Shown here piece after piece: positions 16,154 through 24,088 of a stretch of DNA of 34,334 nucleotides (position 1 is the stretch's first letter; each line of letters starts with the position of its first letter). This DNA comes from Acidobacteriota bacterium (GTDB taxonomy: Bacteria; Acidobacteriota; Terriglobia; UBA7540), in the NCBI GenBank assembly GCA_003165315.1, contig PLSX01000098.1, forward strand, positions 1 through 34,334, written 5' to 3'. Under the pieces are notes generated by a model. That model was not told the origin of the DNA, ran no database searches, and saw nothing but the letters and a program-made list of their open reading frames with translations. Position numbers and translations under genes: made by a program.

Positions 16154-18373
16154 TCATCGGGCCATCCCCGTCGGAATCGGTGGCCGTACCTCAAAAAAGC
16201 TATCGTCGAGCAGGTAAAGCTCAATGGCAATATCAATGATGGCGTTGCACCAACCGGTCTCAAGGCAGTATGCGGTCCAAGATTGGTCAGCGTTGGACCC
16301 GTAGTACTCCCAGAGTGCGTAATCAAATCCGCGCATCCAGCCACCATTGATCGTGTGGTCCGAACTTTCAATTTGGATGCGAACCAGAAAATCCATGACC
16401 CGGTAAAAGTTATCGAGGTAAAACGTATCGCCGGTGGCTTTATAAGCAATCCAGAAATTCATGGCAGCAAAGCTGGTGGTGTAAAGCTGATCGCTGATGG
16501 GCTCGGAGCTGTCGTGAATGAGGCTCAGGTCGCCACCTTGCACCTTGCTTCCCGTGTAGGCGCCTTGTTCTTGAATTGCCCCACACGGAACCATGCGCGA
16601 GACAAGGTACTCCGTCTGTTCGCGCAAGGCGGTTGAGAACGCCACATCCGTGCTGTAAGCGGCGGCGAGCGCCAGCGGCAATAAGAATCGTGTGGATTCG
16701 GTGGTGTGCGCGGGCACGCGCGCGGCAAAATCGGGAAAGGCTTTGATCAGATCGCGCAAGGCGGGCAGCGCCTGATTCAGAAAGGATTGCTCTCCGGTGA
16801 TGCCGTAGGCATAAAGCCACGCGGCGATGATCTGGCCCCGGTCACTCGGCCGGAGGTGCGTAGGATCGGCGGTTTCGGCATCGCGAGGCGCGCCATTGGC
16901 GAATACTTTTGCGGCCGTGTCCGCCGCTAGACGCCCGCGGTGCAGAAACATCGGCTGCAGCGTATATCGATAGCCCGCGAGTGATCCCACGACGGCCCAG
17001 GCTTCGTCGTCCTGGAAAATTGGGCCTTCGCGGCCGCGTGTGTACCAGAGCCCGTAGTATTCGTCATTGGCGCTCAAACGCTGGAAATCCATGACATTTG
17101 TTAGCATGTTCCGGCCGATGGCCAAATGCCGGTCGCTCGCACCAACTTTTCCATAAAGCCAGAAGGCCAGCGCGGATTCAAAAACGCAGTCGGCCCGCTC
17201 GGGAGAGTATCCCTGACGTTTGCCAAACGGGATACGGTTGCCCTCGATGTCAGGACCGGAAATCCATTCAGCCACACCCAGGCTTCCATCCGGTCGAAGC
17301 AGAACACCTGATTCTTCGAACCACCGCATGTTGTTGTTCAGTGCGCGGCGGTAAGCGGTCTTGCGGTCATCCACGCGCAGATCAACGGCGGATGAGCGTC
17401 CCGCCTCCCCGCGAGTGGCGCGTAGATTAAACCGCCTTTGGCCCGGAGCCAGCGCACCAAGTTGCGTTTCATAGGTCCCCGGTGCCGCTTCCTTCCACGC
17501 GGAGTTGGCTTGCGCAGCCAGGCTGAGCGTGACCCCAGCAGAGGTTTTCGCCACGAGTCGAACCGGCTCATTCGGGGGAACCCATCGCCGGGGCTCGGTA
17601 TGAACCTGCAAGGGGATGTAATTTTCCAACACGCGCGCGCGATCGCCATCGGAAAGTAGCGTCAAAGCCAAATCGCGCAGGAGGAGCCTCCAATGCACCT
17701 GTGGGGCGTATTGCCGCCGAGTGAACTCGGAGATGCTGGTGGCCGCAACCGCGAAGCGTCCCTGGCCGCGTTCACCAAGGAGCACGCCCGGTATCAAGTT
17801 CTTGGGGGGAATTGTGGCGTCAATCTTTTCCACGCCCGCAATCTTGGCAATCTTAACAATGGCGCGCGCCGCGGACGTCTCTTCATAGGGCAGGCACACG
17901 GCATCGTGCGGATCCAGGATTGTTCCCTCGGGAAGCGCGTCAGAAAACGAAGCGGCCTCGGCCACAAACAGGCGTGCAACGTCTGCCCGGTGAATAGGGG
18001 CCGCTGCGGGAGCACCGGGAAAGTTGGAGGCAAATTCGACAAATACGCCCTTGCCAGCCTCAAGAAACTTTTGAAAAACGCTCAGATCGGCGGCAGAGAA
18101 TTCCGTCGGGTCAGGATAGGTAGGGGAGATTATCCAAAGCAAGGAAGAATGGGCAGGCGGGAGCTTACCCATTGCTGACTCCGGCACCAAGTCAACGGTG
18201 AGACCCAATTCTTCAAATATCGTCGCGACGTCTGCTGAGTGCGGGCGATCGGGAATCACAAGGCTGACTCTGGTCGTAGAAAGGGCGGCTGCACTTCCAA
18301 ATCGATAAGAGGGGATTGCGGCCACTGCCGCTCCCACTCCGGTTGATAAAAAGGTTCGGCGGGTCACTTTCAT
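16154..18373 (-). CDS. Exported three-domain protein of unknown function, possible glycosidase
   Basis: A 739-residue protein with a twin-arginine-like signal (VTRRTFLSTG, then a hydrophobic stretch to about residue 30). Residues about 35-240 look like a Rossmann-type glutamine-amidotransferase/ThuA-like fold (VSLVIPDRPHSADVATIFEELG, LEAGKGVFVEFASNFPGAP). Residues about 250-340 look like a beta-sandwich. Residues about 345-725 are helical with repeated hairpins and aromatic/acid clusters (NEYYGLWYTRGREGPIFQDDEAWAV at about residue 455, LETGWCNAIIDIAIELYL near the end), resembling an (alpha/alpha)6 barrel as in six-hairpin glycosidases. I recognise no named family. It is encoded between the Oar-like receptor and NanE-ROK, so attack on the imported glycan is a reasonable guess. 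It ends 61 bases before the NanE-ROK start. Confidence 0.6.
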   Translation of the reverse strand: MKVTRRTFLSTGVGAAVAAIPSYRFGSAAALSTTRVSLVIPDRPHSADVATIFEELGLTVDLVPESAMGKLPPAHSSLLWIISPTYPDPTEFSAADLSVFQKFLEAGKGVFVEFASNFPGAPAAAPIHRADVARLFVAEAASFSDALPEGTILDPHDAVCLPYEETSAARAIVKIAKIAGVEKIDATIPPKNLIPGVLLGERGQGRFAVAATSISEFTRRQYAPQVHWRLLLRDLALTLLSDGDRARVLENYIPLQVHTEPRRWVPPNEPVRLVAKTSAGVTLSLAAQANSAWKEAAPGTYETQLGALAPGQRRFNLRATRGEAGRSSAVDLRVDDRKTAYRRALNNNMRWFEESGVLLRPDGSLGVAEWISGPDIEGNRIPFGKRQGYSPERADCVFESALAFWLYGKVGASDRHLAIGRNMLTNVMDFQRLSANDEYYGLWYTRGREGPIFQDDEAWAVVGSLAGYRYTLQPMFLHRGRLAADTAAKVFANGAPRDAETADPTHLRPSDRGQIIAAWLYAYGITGEQSFLNQALPALRDLIKAFPDFAARVPAHTTESTRFLLPLALAAAYSTDVAFSTALREQTEYLVSRMVPCGAIQEQGAYTGSKVQGGDLSLIHDSSEPISDQLYTTSFAAMNFWIAYKATGDTFYLDNFYRVMDFLVRIQIESSDHTINGGWMRGFDYALWEYYGSNADQSWTAYCLETGWCNAIIDIAIELYLLDDSFFEVRPPIPTGMAR

Positions 18374-18682
18374 TGCTTCGACCCATTTCCTCCCTGCCTG
18401 GGTTTCGCAGGGATTGGCGGGATAACAAGAGCCGTCAGATTGTGCCGCACTAATTTCACTGCCTTTAGAATATTCGTTCTAGATCCTCATACCCAGGAGC
18501 GGTTGGACAGAAGAGTCAGTTCCAGCTCAACCACACACCTAGAGTACAACATACTTAGGACATCGTTTTGCTTGCGAGGCCGGAAGTTCCCCGCGGCGCC
18601 TTGCGCATGCGGAACCTCCCGTAAAAGACGCAAAGGACGCTATGCCTGTAACCAGGCCACCTCCTTGCCGCGGAGAGTTCCG
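18374..18682. other. Gap between the receptor gene and the 739-residue protein gene
   Basis: No supported gene. On the minus strand a 17-codon frame (MRKAPRGTSG..., start near 18605) is preceded by GGGAGG, but it is too short to judge. GGGAGG before the 739-residue gene lies about 12 bases upstream of its ATG. A promoter for that gene probably lies here, but I see no clear -35/-10 pair. Confidence 0.4.
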
Positions 18683-18718
18683 GCTCCCGGCCATCCAATG
18701 ATTTGGATGGCCGGGAGC
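18683..18718 (-). terminator. Strong hairpin just after the Oar-like receptor gene
   Basis: Perfect 15-base-pair arms at 18683-18697 and 18704-18718 with a six-base loop (ATGATT) lie 19 bases past the receptor stop. There is no T-tract on either side, so it is not a classical intrinsic terminator. It may slow polymerase, protect the 3' end of a highly expressed receptor mRNA, or mark a processing site that lowers expression of downstream genes. Confidence 0.55.
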
Positions 18719-18736
18719 AGGGGTTATCGGGTTGTA

Positions 18737-21700
18737 TCAAAAGGCAAGTCGCAGCGAGAACTGAACCACGCGTGGATTATTTGCTGTCCACGTAACCTGT
18801 CCCGCGCTCGGTTGGCTGATGTCGTTGTTCGGAGTGGTGAAGTTCGGATGATTCAGAACGTTCATCAGATCCGACCGGAACGTCAGCTTGACTCTCTCGG
18901 TGAGCGGGAATGTCTTGAAGGCCCCCATGTCCCACTGGAAATAATGTGGGCCAAAGAGGGAGTTGGGAGCGGCGTTGCCGAACGTATAAGGCGCCGGCGC
19001 GGTGTATGCTGCGGGATTGAACCACTCCGAGAGCGACGGATTGGTTACATGAGGATTGCCAATCTTGTCGGCATAGTTGCTGGGCCAACCCGGGAGGGAA
19101 CTATCGAAATTGAGCGAGAAAGGAAGACCGCTCGAGATCGTGATAATCCCGCTGGTCTGCCATCCGCCCAGAAGCAAATCGGCGGCGCGACTGGCGGAAC
19201 TAAGGAACTGCTTACCCTTCCCAAACGGCAATTCATACGTGTAGTTCCCCACAAAATTCAGGGGACGCACGTAGGGGTCATCGGCGCGATCTAGTCGGAT
19301 ATTGCGGTTGTCGGTCGGCCAAGGTCCCTCGGGATATGAGCCGTCATCCAGCATCTTGGTCCAGCTAAACTCACCCTCGAACTGAAGCCCGGACGCAAAG
19401 TGGCGTCGCGCCGAGAGCTGAAGTTGCTGAGTGTTTGAGCTCAAGTCATTCGCCCACAGGGTAATGGGGCCAAAAGGCTGGTAAGGTCGCAAGTTTTGAT
19501 ACGATTCCCCCTCCGGAACAGCTTGTGGAACCGGGTCGTTCAAGTTGAACTGTTGCGTCTGGTGTTCCGACTCGCTTCCCAAGTAGCTGATGCGGAAGGA
19601 GGTGTTCGGCGAAACCTGGGATTCGACCGTAAGGTTCCATTGATGAGTTGAGGGATAACTGTAATGCGTTGGGAGAGCATTCGCATTGGGATCGACGGCG
19701 GTGTTGTTCAGTCCCTCCCCGGTCGGGAACGGATCGGCAAAGGTGAGCGTCGGCGTTAAACCTGCCTGTGGGTTGTAGTATAACTCGGCCGCGTAGGGTG
19801 CATTGCGCACCAGTTGGAAAGAACCCCATACCCAGGGGATGGACGTATAGTAGAGGCCATACCCTCCCCGCAGGATCAGCTTGCTGTTCGCGAAGGGACG
19901 ATAGGCAAGGCCGATGCGCGGTGAAACCATCTTGTGATCGGCGCCAATATAGTTTCCGGCGTTCAGGCCAACGCTCGACCCTGAAACAATCGGTACGCCA
20001 GGGAACAGGTCCGGCCTGCCCGTGCCTTTGAGAGTCACCAATTCATCCAGGTTGGGATAGAAGTTGGACATGGTCCCTGGTGAATTCTGATAGAGCGTGT
20101 CGAGGTCATAACGAAGTCCCAGGTTCATCGTCAACTTGGAAGTTACCTTATAATCGTCGGTAATAAAGAACCCGAACCGGTCATTGACGGGAGTACCTGC
20201 CACGGGCAGAACGGCGTAGTTCGATGCAGACAAATCACCGAGCAGGTAGTCGGCAAACGCGTTGTAGTTCGGCGCATTGTTGTTGCCAGCGCTCGTATAA
20301 TATCCGTTAAAGCCGAAAGAGCCGTTATCATCAAGCCCGGAGTTGGTGAATTTCCAATGCATCCAGGAGGCACCGGCTTCGATCAGGTGCTTTCCCTTCA
20401 CCCAAGTCAGAGTGTCGGTGAATTCCATAGTCTGCTCGTTGTCGAAACCGCTTGACCCCTCATACAGGCCATTGAAACCGGCAATGGATACGGCGGAAAG
20501 CCCACCCAACCCGGCCGGCGGATCCGGCATTTGCGGAAATAGGCTGTGCATATTAACCTTGCCGGCGTCCTGGTAAACATTCTCGTCCCAAACTCGATGG
20601 AACCCAAAGCTCGCCAGGTTCGTCATGGTAGGCTTAAGGGTGCTGGTCCAGTTGATGGCGACGTTCTGGTAATCCTTGGGGTTCTCAAACGCGCCGTATT
20701 TGGAACTCGATCCGGGATAATTCCAGGGAGTATATTTCGCGTCGAACCACATCCCCGAGATTTGGTTCTTGCTGTTGATGTTATAGTCGACTCGCCCTTC
20801 ATACCGCATTTCATCTTGTTTTTGCGCCAGAGTCACGTTGTAGTTGACCCCCAAACCTCCCGGCGCAGTGGTAGCGAGGTTCGGCGTGTCAAAGTATTTG
20901 TTGAAGAACTGCGACGCGCTACTGATCCGGCCATTGGGAATCTGGTTGCCGTTGAAGGCTTGACAGGGTCCTGGGTTGCATGTGGAGGGATCGTAGATCG
21001 TTCCCATGCCGGTAAAATTCCCCTGCAGCAGCGCCGCGGTTGGCTGGGAGGTTTCGCTGGTGCTTGAACTGCGGAAGGTATAGCCCTCAAAGCTGCCGAA
21101 GAAAAACAGCTTGTCCTTGATGATGGGGCCGCCCAGCGATCCACCAAACTCATTCCGGATGTAGGGGGACTTGGGTGAACTCGTGGCAAAGAAGTTCTGG
21201 GCGGCGAGGTTCTTGACGCGATTGTACTCGAACGCGCTGCCGTGGAACTGGTCCGTGCCCGACTTCGTAACCATAATCACGGACGCAGAGCCATTGCCGT
21301 ATTTTGCCGAACCCATGCTGTCGATGACCTTGAACTCGGAGATCGCGTCGAAGGAGGGATCCCCAAGGCCGATGTACTCGTTCTCGCTTTCCGACGCGTC
21401 CGTGCCATCGATCCTGACGTTATAGCTACCTTCCACCGTGTTGCCGCCGAATTTGGGAACGTACATCCCCCAGGCTCCACCCTGAACACCAGGAGCAAGG
21501 CCAAGCAAACCAAAGATGTTCGTCCGGCCGTCAAGCGGCATCGTTTCAATCTGTTTCGAGTCGATCACGCTTTCCACCGAGGAAGTGTCCGTTTGCACCA
21601 GCGGCGCGTTTGCCGTGACATTAACCGAAGTGGCCGTGGCACCCACGGTGAGCTCGGCATCCTGACGGACGGTCTGGCTAACAGACAGTTCGATATGATT

Positions 21701-22009
21701 GACGGTAAACAGGCTGAAGCCTTGCTGCTTTACCGTAAGTTGGTATGCGCCGGGGATCAGGTTGGGCAACACATAGTCTCCGGCATCATTGGTTTGCGTC
21801 GCATTTGAGACGTTCGTTGCTTCGTTGCGCAACGTAATTGCCGCCCCGGGCACAACCGCGCCGGAGTGGTCCGTCACCCTGCCCAGGATCGTACCCAATC
21901 CAGTTTGACCACGCAGGGTAATCGGAGCAAGAACAGACAATAGAAGCGCCGCTCCGAGCCAAGCGCTTACCAAATCTCTGCGGAATCGAAATAAAGAGTT
22001 GCTTCTCAT
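18737..22009 (-). CDS. Oar-like TonB-dependent receptor with carboxypeptidase-regulatory-like domain
   Basis: A 1,090-residue outer-membrane receptor. A signal peptide (about 1-36, with a hydrophobic core and LRGQ near the end) precedes a carboxypeptidase-regulatory-like beta-sandwich at about 38-118, including GRVTDHSGAVVPGAAITLRN and GAYQLTVKQQGF. A plug domain follows (APLVQTDTSSVESVID at about 135-150, DGRTNIFGLLGLAPGVQGG), then a long beta-barrel rich in aromatic and glycine residues, ending VQFSLRLAF with a terminal phenylalanine as expected for Bam recognition. This is the form expanded in Acidobacteriota and related to Myxococcus Oar. It is likely to import oligosaccharides or peptides; the surrounding hydrolases favour a glycan. 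A near-ideal AGGAGG at 22014-22019 sits four bases upstream of the ATG. A hairpin follows the stop. Confidence 0.93.
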   Translation of the reverse strand: MRSNSLFRFRRDLVSAWLGAALLLSVLAPITLRGQTGLGTILGRVTDHSGAVVPGAAITLRNEATNVSNATQTNDAGDYVLPNLIPGAYQLTVKQQGFSLFTVNHIELSVSQTVRQDAELTVGATATSVNVTANAPLVQTDTSSVESVIDSKQIETMPLDGRTNIFGLLGLAPGVQGGAWGMYVPKFGGNTVEGSYNVRIDGTDASESENEYIGLGDPSFDAISEFKVIDSMGSAKYGNGSASVIMVTKSGTDQFHGSAFEYNRVKNLAAQNFFATSSPKSPYIRNEFGGSLGGPIIKDKLFFFGSFEGYTFRSSSTSETSQPTAALLQGNFTGMGTIYDPSTCNPGPCQAFNGNQIPNGRISSASQFFNKYFDTPNLATTAPGGLGVNYNVTLAQKQDEMRYEGRVDYNINSKNQISGMWFDAKYTPWNYPGSSSKYGAFENPKDYQNVAINWTSTLKPTMTNLASFGFHRVWDENVYQDAGKVNMHSLFPQMPDPPAGLGGLSAVSIAGFNGLYEGSSGFDNEQTMEFTDTLTWVKGKHLIEAGASWMHWKFTNSGLDDNGSFGFNGYYTSAGNNNAPNYNAFADYLLGDLSASNYAVLPVAGTPVNDRFGFFITDDYKVTSKLTMNLGLRYDLDTLYQNSPGTMSNFYPNLDELVTLKGTGRPDLFPGVPIVSGSSVGLNAGNYIGADHKMVSPRIGLAYRPFANSKLILRGGYGLYYTSIPWVWGSFQLVRNAPYAAELYYNPQAGLTPTLTFADPFPTGEGLNNTAVDPNANALPTHYSYPSTHQWNLTVESQVSPNTSFRISYLGSESEHQTQQFNLNDPVPQAVPEGESYQNLRPYQPFGPITLWANDLSSNTQQLQLSARRHFASGLQFEGEFSWTKMLDDGSYPEGPWPTDNRNIRLDRADDPYVRPLNFVGNYTYELPFGKGKQFLSSASRAADLLLGGWQTSGIITISSGLPFSLNFDSSLPGWPSNYADKIGNPHVTNPSLSEWFNPAAYTAPAPYTFGNAAPNSLFGPHYFQWDMGAFKTFPLTERVKLTFRSDLMNVLNHPNFTTPNNDISQPSAGQVTWTANNPRVVQFSLRLAF

Positions 22010-22228
22010 TGTTCCTCCTGATGGCTTAACTTCGTAGCTTTGCCTTGGTTAGAGAACGCTGGAAATACTCCCGCAGTTGGCGCTCCCACCCGAAAACCAG
22101 GTCAGCTGATAACATAGCTAGATAAGCAAGCATGATGCCACTTTCCCATCTTCTTTCCTAGCCATAAGTTGCTGAAAAGATTGAAAGCACCTCCGACTCC
22201 CCGGCAAAAACCCTATGAAAATCGAAAC

Positions 22229-22254
22229 ATATATAGTTTTCTATATATTATAAT
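22229..22254. promoter_or_regulatory. AT-rich palindrome with overlapping TATAAT
   Basis: ATATATAG and CTATATAT (22229-22236 and 22241-22248) form an eight-base inverted repeat around TTTT, immediately followed by a TATAAT (22249-22254) that also reads as ATTATAAT on the other strand. This AT-only patch stands out sharply in otherwise GC-rich DNA about 220 bases upstream of the receptor start. It could be a promoter or an operator; I found no convincing -35 box at proper spacing. Confidence 0.4.
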
Positions 22255-22337
22255 TTGTATGCGTGAGCAAGAAATACGACAAAAAGTCAAACACGTTTCA
22301 TGAGATGGCGTAAGGCAGATCCGCAATTCACGCCCCT

Positions 22338-22372
22338 GATGCGTCTTTACGCAGAGCGCAAATTGACGCATC
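22338..22372. repeat. GATGCGTC/GACGCATC inverted repeat
   Basis: Perfect eight-base arms at 22338-22345 and 22365-22372 are separated by 19 bases. It lies between the AT-rich palindrome and the dispersed repeat in the 685-base gap upstream of the receptor gene. A regulator site or a small RNA-like hairpin are possible; no function is evident. Confidence 0.3.
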
Positions 22373-22482
22373 TCGTCTCATTTTTTGGATTAAGGCAAGA
22401 CTGGGACCAAACCTCTAGCAGCGAGGCTGTGTGAGACTCCGGGATTGTAGTCCCGACCCAACAAGGTTGAGTCGGAGCTATT

Positions 22483-22693
22483 GTGGTGTCCCGCGTAATT
22501 CTTGACGACGGTGTGTTGCAAGGCCCCCCTCACCCCCGGCCCCCTCTGTCGCCGCGGTGACCGAGGGGGGGGTTGATTTTACTGCCCTCGCCCTCCTTGG
22601 GGGAGAGGGTGGCGCGCATCCGGCGTTTTCATCAGCCGGGGCGGGCCGGGTGAGGGGGTCTCGCCTATTGTCAATTCTCATGTGCGACACCAC
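22483..22693. mobile_element. Dispersed C/G-tract palindromic repeat, copy 2, with terminal inverted repeats
   Basis: The core 22524-22658 matches the element at 2826-2954, sharing the CATCCGGCGTTTTCATCAGC interior and the flanking C- and G-tracts. Outside the core the ends GTGGTGTC (22483-22490) and GACACCAC (22686-22693) are perfect inverted repeats and the match can be extended imperfectly inward. No transposase is encoded, so it would be a miniature, non-autonomous element if mobile. It ends one base before the stop codon of the NagX-like gene at 22695. Confidence 0.5.
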
Positions 22694-22694
22694 A

Positions 22695-23837
22695 CTAGAC
22701 TTTTAGGAATATCTTCTGTTTATAGAGGTAGTAGAGGAACATCCAGCCGGCCACCACGGAGCCCAATTCAATGGTAAAGGGCTTCCAACCACCCAGATAG
22801 TTAATGAAGCCATGGGTGAAAATCAGCCCTACTTCCTTAAAGTTAAAGAAATGCCGGGTCAGGTAGATGGTGATGGAATTGGCCCCGATCACGGTGAAGA
22901 AGAAGGCCCATTTCCGGTAACCCAGTATGTCGATGATCCCGTAGAAAAGGGCCAGGAGCAGCAGGCTCCACCCGCCGGCAAACAGTACGAAGGAACTGGA
23001 CCAGATGTTCTTGACGATGGGGAAGACCAGGCTCCAGACCCAGCCGGTCCCGAGGCTCATGACGCCCGCCACGATCAAACCCAGAAGTTTGCGTTTTTGC
23101 GAGTAGGCCGTCCGCAGCCAGTGCCCTGCCAGCGCGCCCAACATGCAACTGGCAATGGCGGGAATGTTGGAGATAAGTCCCTCATTGTCCCCATAATCGT
23201 AACAACAGAAGGGATGGGGCAGAAACCGCTGATCGAGATAGGCGGCCAAGTTTCCCTGCATCGTAAAGTTCCCCCGCCCGAAACCCGGCACCGGAACCAG
23301 TGCCATGATCGCCCAATAACCTAATAGAATCAGCCCCGTCGCCACAGCCTGGCCTCGCACTTTGAAGTTCATCACCAGGAGGGTGGCAAAGAAATACGCG
23401 ATGGAGATGCGCTGAAGAACCCCCAGTATGCGCAGGTCGGGGAATTTAAGGTCCAGCAGACCGTTGGCTAATAGACCGAGGAAGAACAGCAGGAACAGTC
23501 GGCGAACAGCATGCTTGTAAAGCTCTCGGCGATTGGCGCCCGCCTCCAACCGCCGGGTCAGCGAGAAAGGGAGTACGAGGCCGACGATGAAGACGAAAAG
23601 GGGAAAGATAAGGTCATAAAAGTGAAAGCCCTCCCACTCCACATGCTTGAATTGCGCGGCAAGCATGAGGGTAAGCGGGATGGGAAGAGCCTGGGAGAGA
23701 TGATAGACCAGCGCATCGCCGCCGGTGATCCAGAACATGTCAAAGCCTCGCAGGGCGTCAATCGAGGCAACGCGCGTGGAAGCAGCCGAAGGCGGCTTGG
23801 ACGCCGCAGCGGCGGGAGGAACGGAAGATTCGGTCAT
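22695..23837 (-). CDS. NagX/heparan-alpha-glucosaminide N-acetyltransferase-like membrane protein
   Basis: A 380-residue multi-pass membrane protein with about ten hydrophobic segments. After a proline/alanine-rich N-terminus it has RVASIDALRGFDMFWI (about 22-37), the signature of the DUF5009/HGSNAT/YeiB acyltransferase group. Downstream, FHFYDLIFPLFVFIVGLVLPFSL and GVLQRISIAYFFA are also typical. Human HGSNAT moves acetyl groups from acetyl-CoA across a membrane onto terminal glucosamine, and bacterial NagX occurs in N-acetylglucosamine regulons. This fits the nearby NanE-ROK gene. The ATG at 23837 (with GAGAGG just upstream) is preferred over a TTG-initiated longer frame at 23861. It is divergent from the GH3 gene, with 251 bases between the start codons. 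Confidence 0.85.
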   Translation of the reverse strand: MTESSVPPAAAASKPPSAASTRVASIDALRGFDMFWITGGDALVYHLSQALPIPLTLMLAAQFKHVEWEGFHFYDLIFPLFVFIVGLVLPFSLTRRLEAGANRRELYKHAVRRLFLLFFLGLLANGLLDLKFPDLRILGVLQRISIAYFFATLLVMNFKVRGQAVATGLILLGYWAIMALVPVPGFGRGNFTMQGNLAAYLDQRFLPHPFCCYDYGDNEGLISNIPAIASCMLGALAGHWLRTAYSQKRKLLGLIVAGVMSLGTGWVWSLVFPIVKNIWSSSFVLFAGGWSLLLLALFYGIIDILGYRKWAFFFTVIGANSITIYLTRHFFNFKEVGLIFTHGFINYLGGWKPFTIELGSVVAGWMFLYYLYKQKIFLKV

Positions 23838-23990
23838 AGGCCTCTCAAACCAGTGGCCCAAACATATCTAGCCACCTAGTTGACTGCGGGAGTATATTCG
23901 ATAGGCCATGGGAAAAGCAAATGGGGGATTTTGCCTCCCCATCGTGCAGCCGATGCCGGGCGAATATCCGTATTCACCCGTTCCCTGTAG

Positions 23991-24009
23991 CGGCGGTCTC
24001 AGACCGCCG
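23991..24009. repeat. CGGCGGTCT-C-AGACCGCCG palindrome
   Basis: A perfect nine-base inverted repeat around one base, in the shared upstream region of the NagX-like and GH3 genes, about 80 bases before the GH3 start. This word, often with GTAG in front as here, is a common dispersed intergenic repeat in several phyla, so a REP-type element is more likely than an operator. Confidence 0.5.
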
Positions 24010-24088
24010 GACGTCGATTGGAGATCGAAGCTCAAGGCGCACTATGCTCCATGACCCAATCGAACCATGTTCTGCCACGAGGATGCCA

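Noticed and set aside
18683..18718. A classical intrinsic terminator
   Set aside because: The stem is strong but there is no T-tract on either strand after it.
18440..19294. A 284-codon plus-strand frame
   Set aside because: It covers the receptor gene's 3' end in antisense and the intergenic hairpin; the translation shows no fold-like pattern.
22483..22693. A CRISPR-like repeat array
   Set aside because: The tracts are inverted and irregular, not evenly spaced direct repeats with unique spacers, and no cas gene is in the window.
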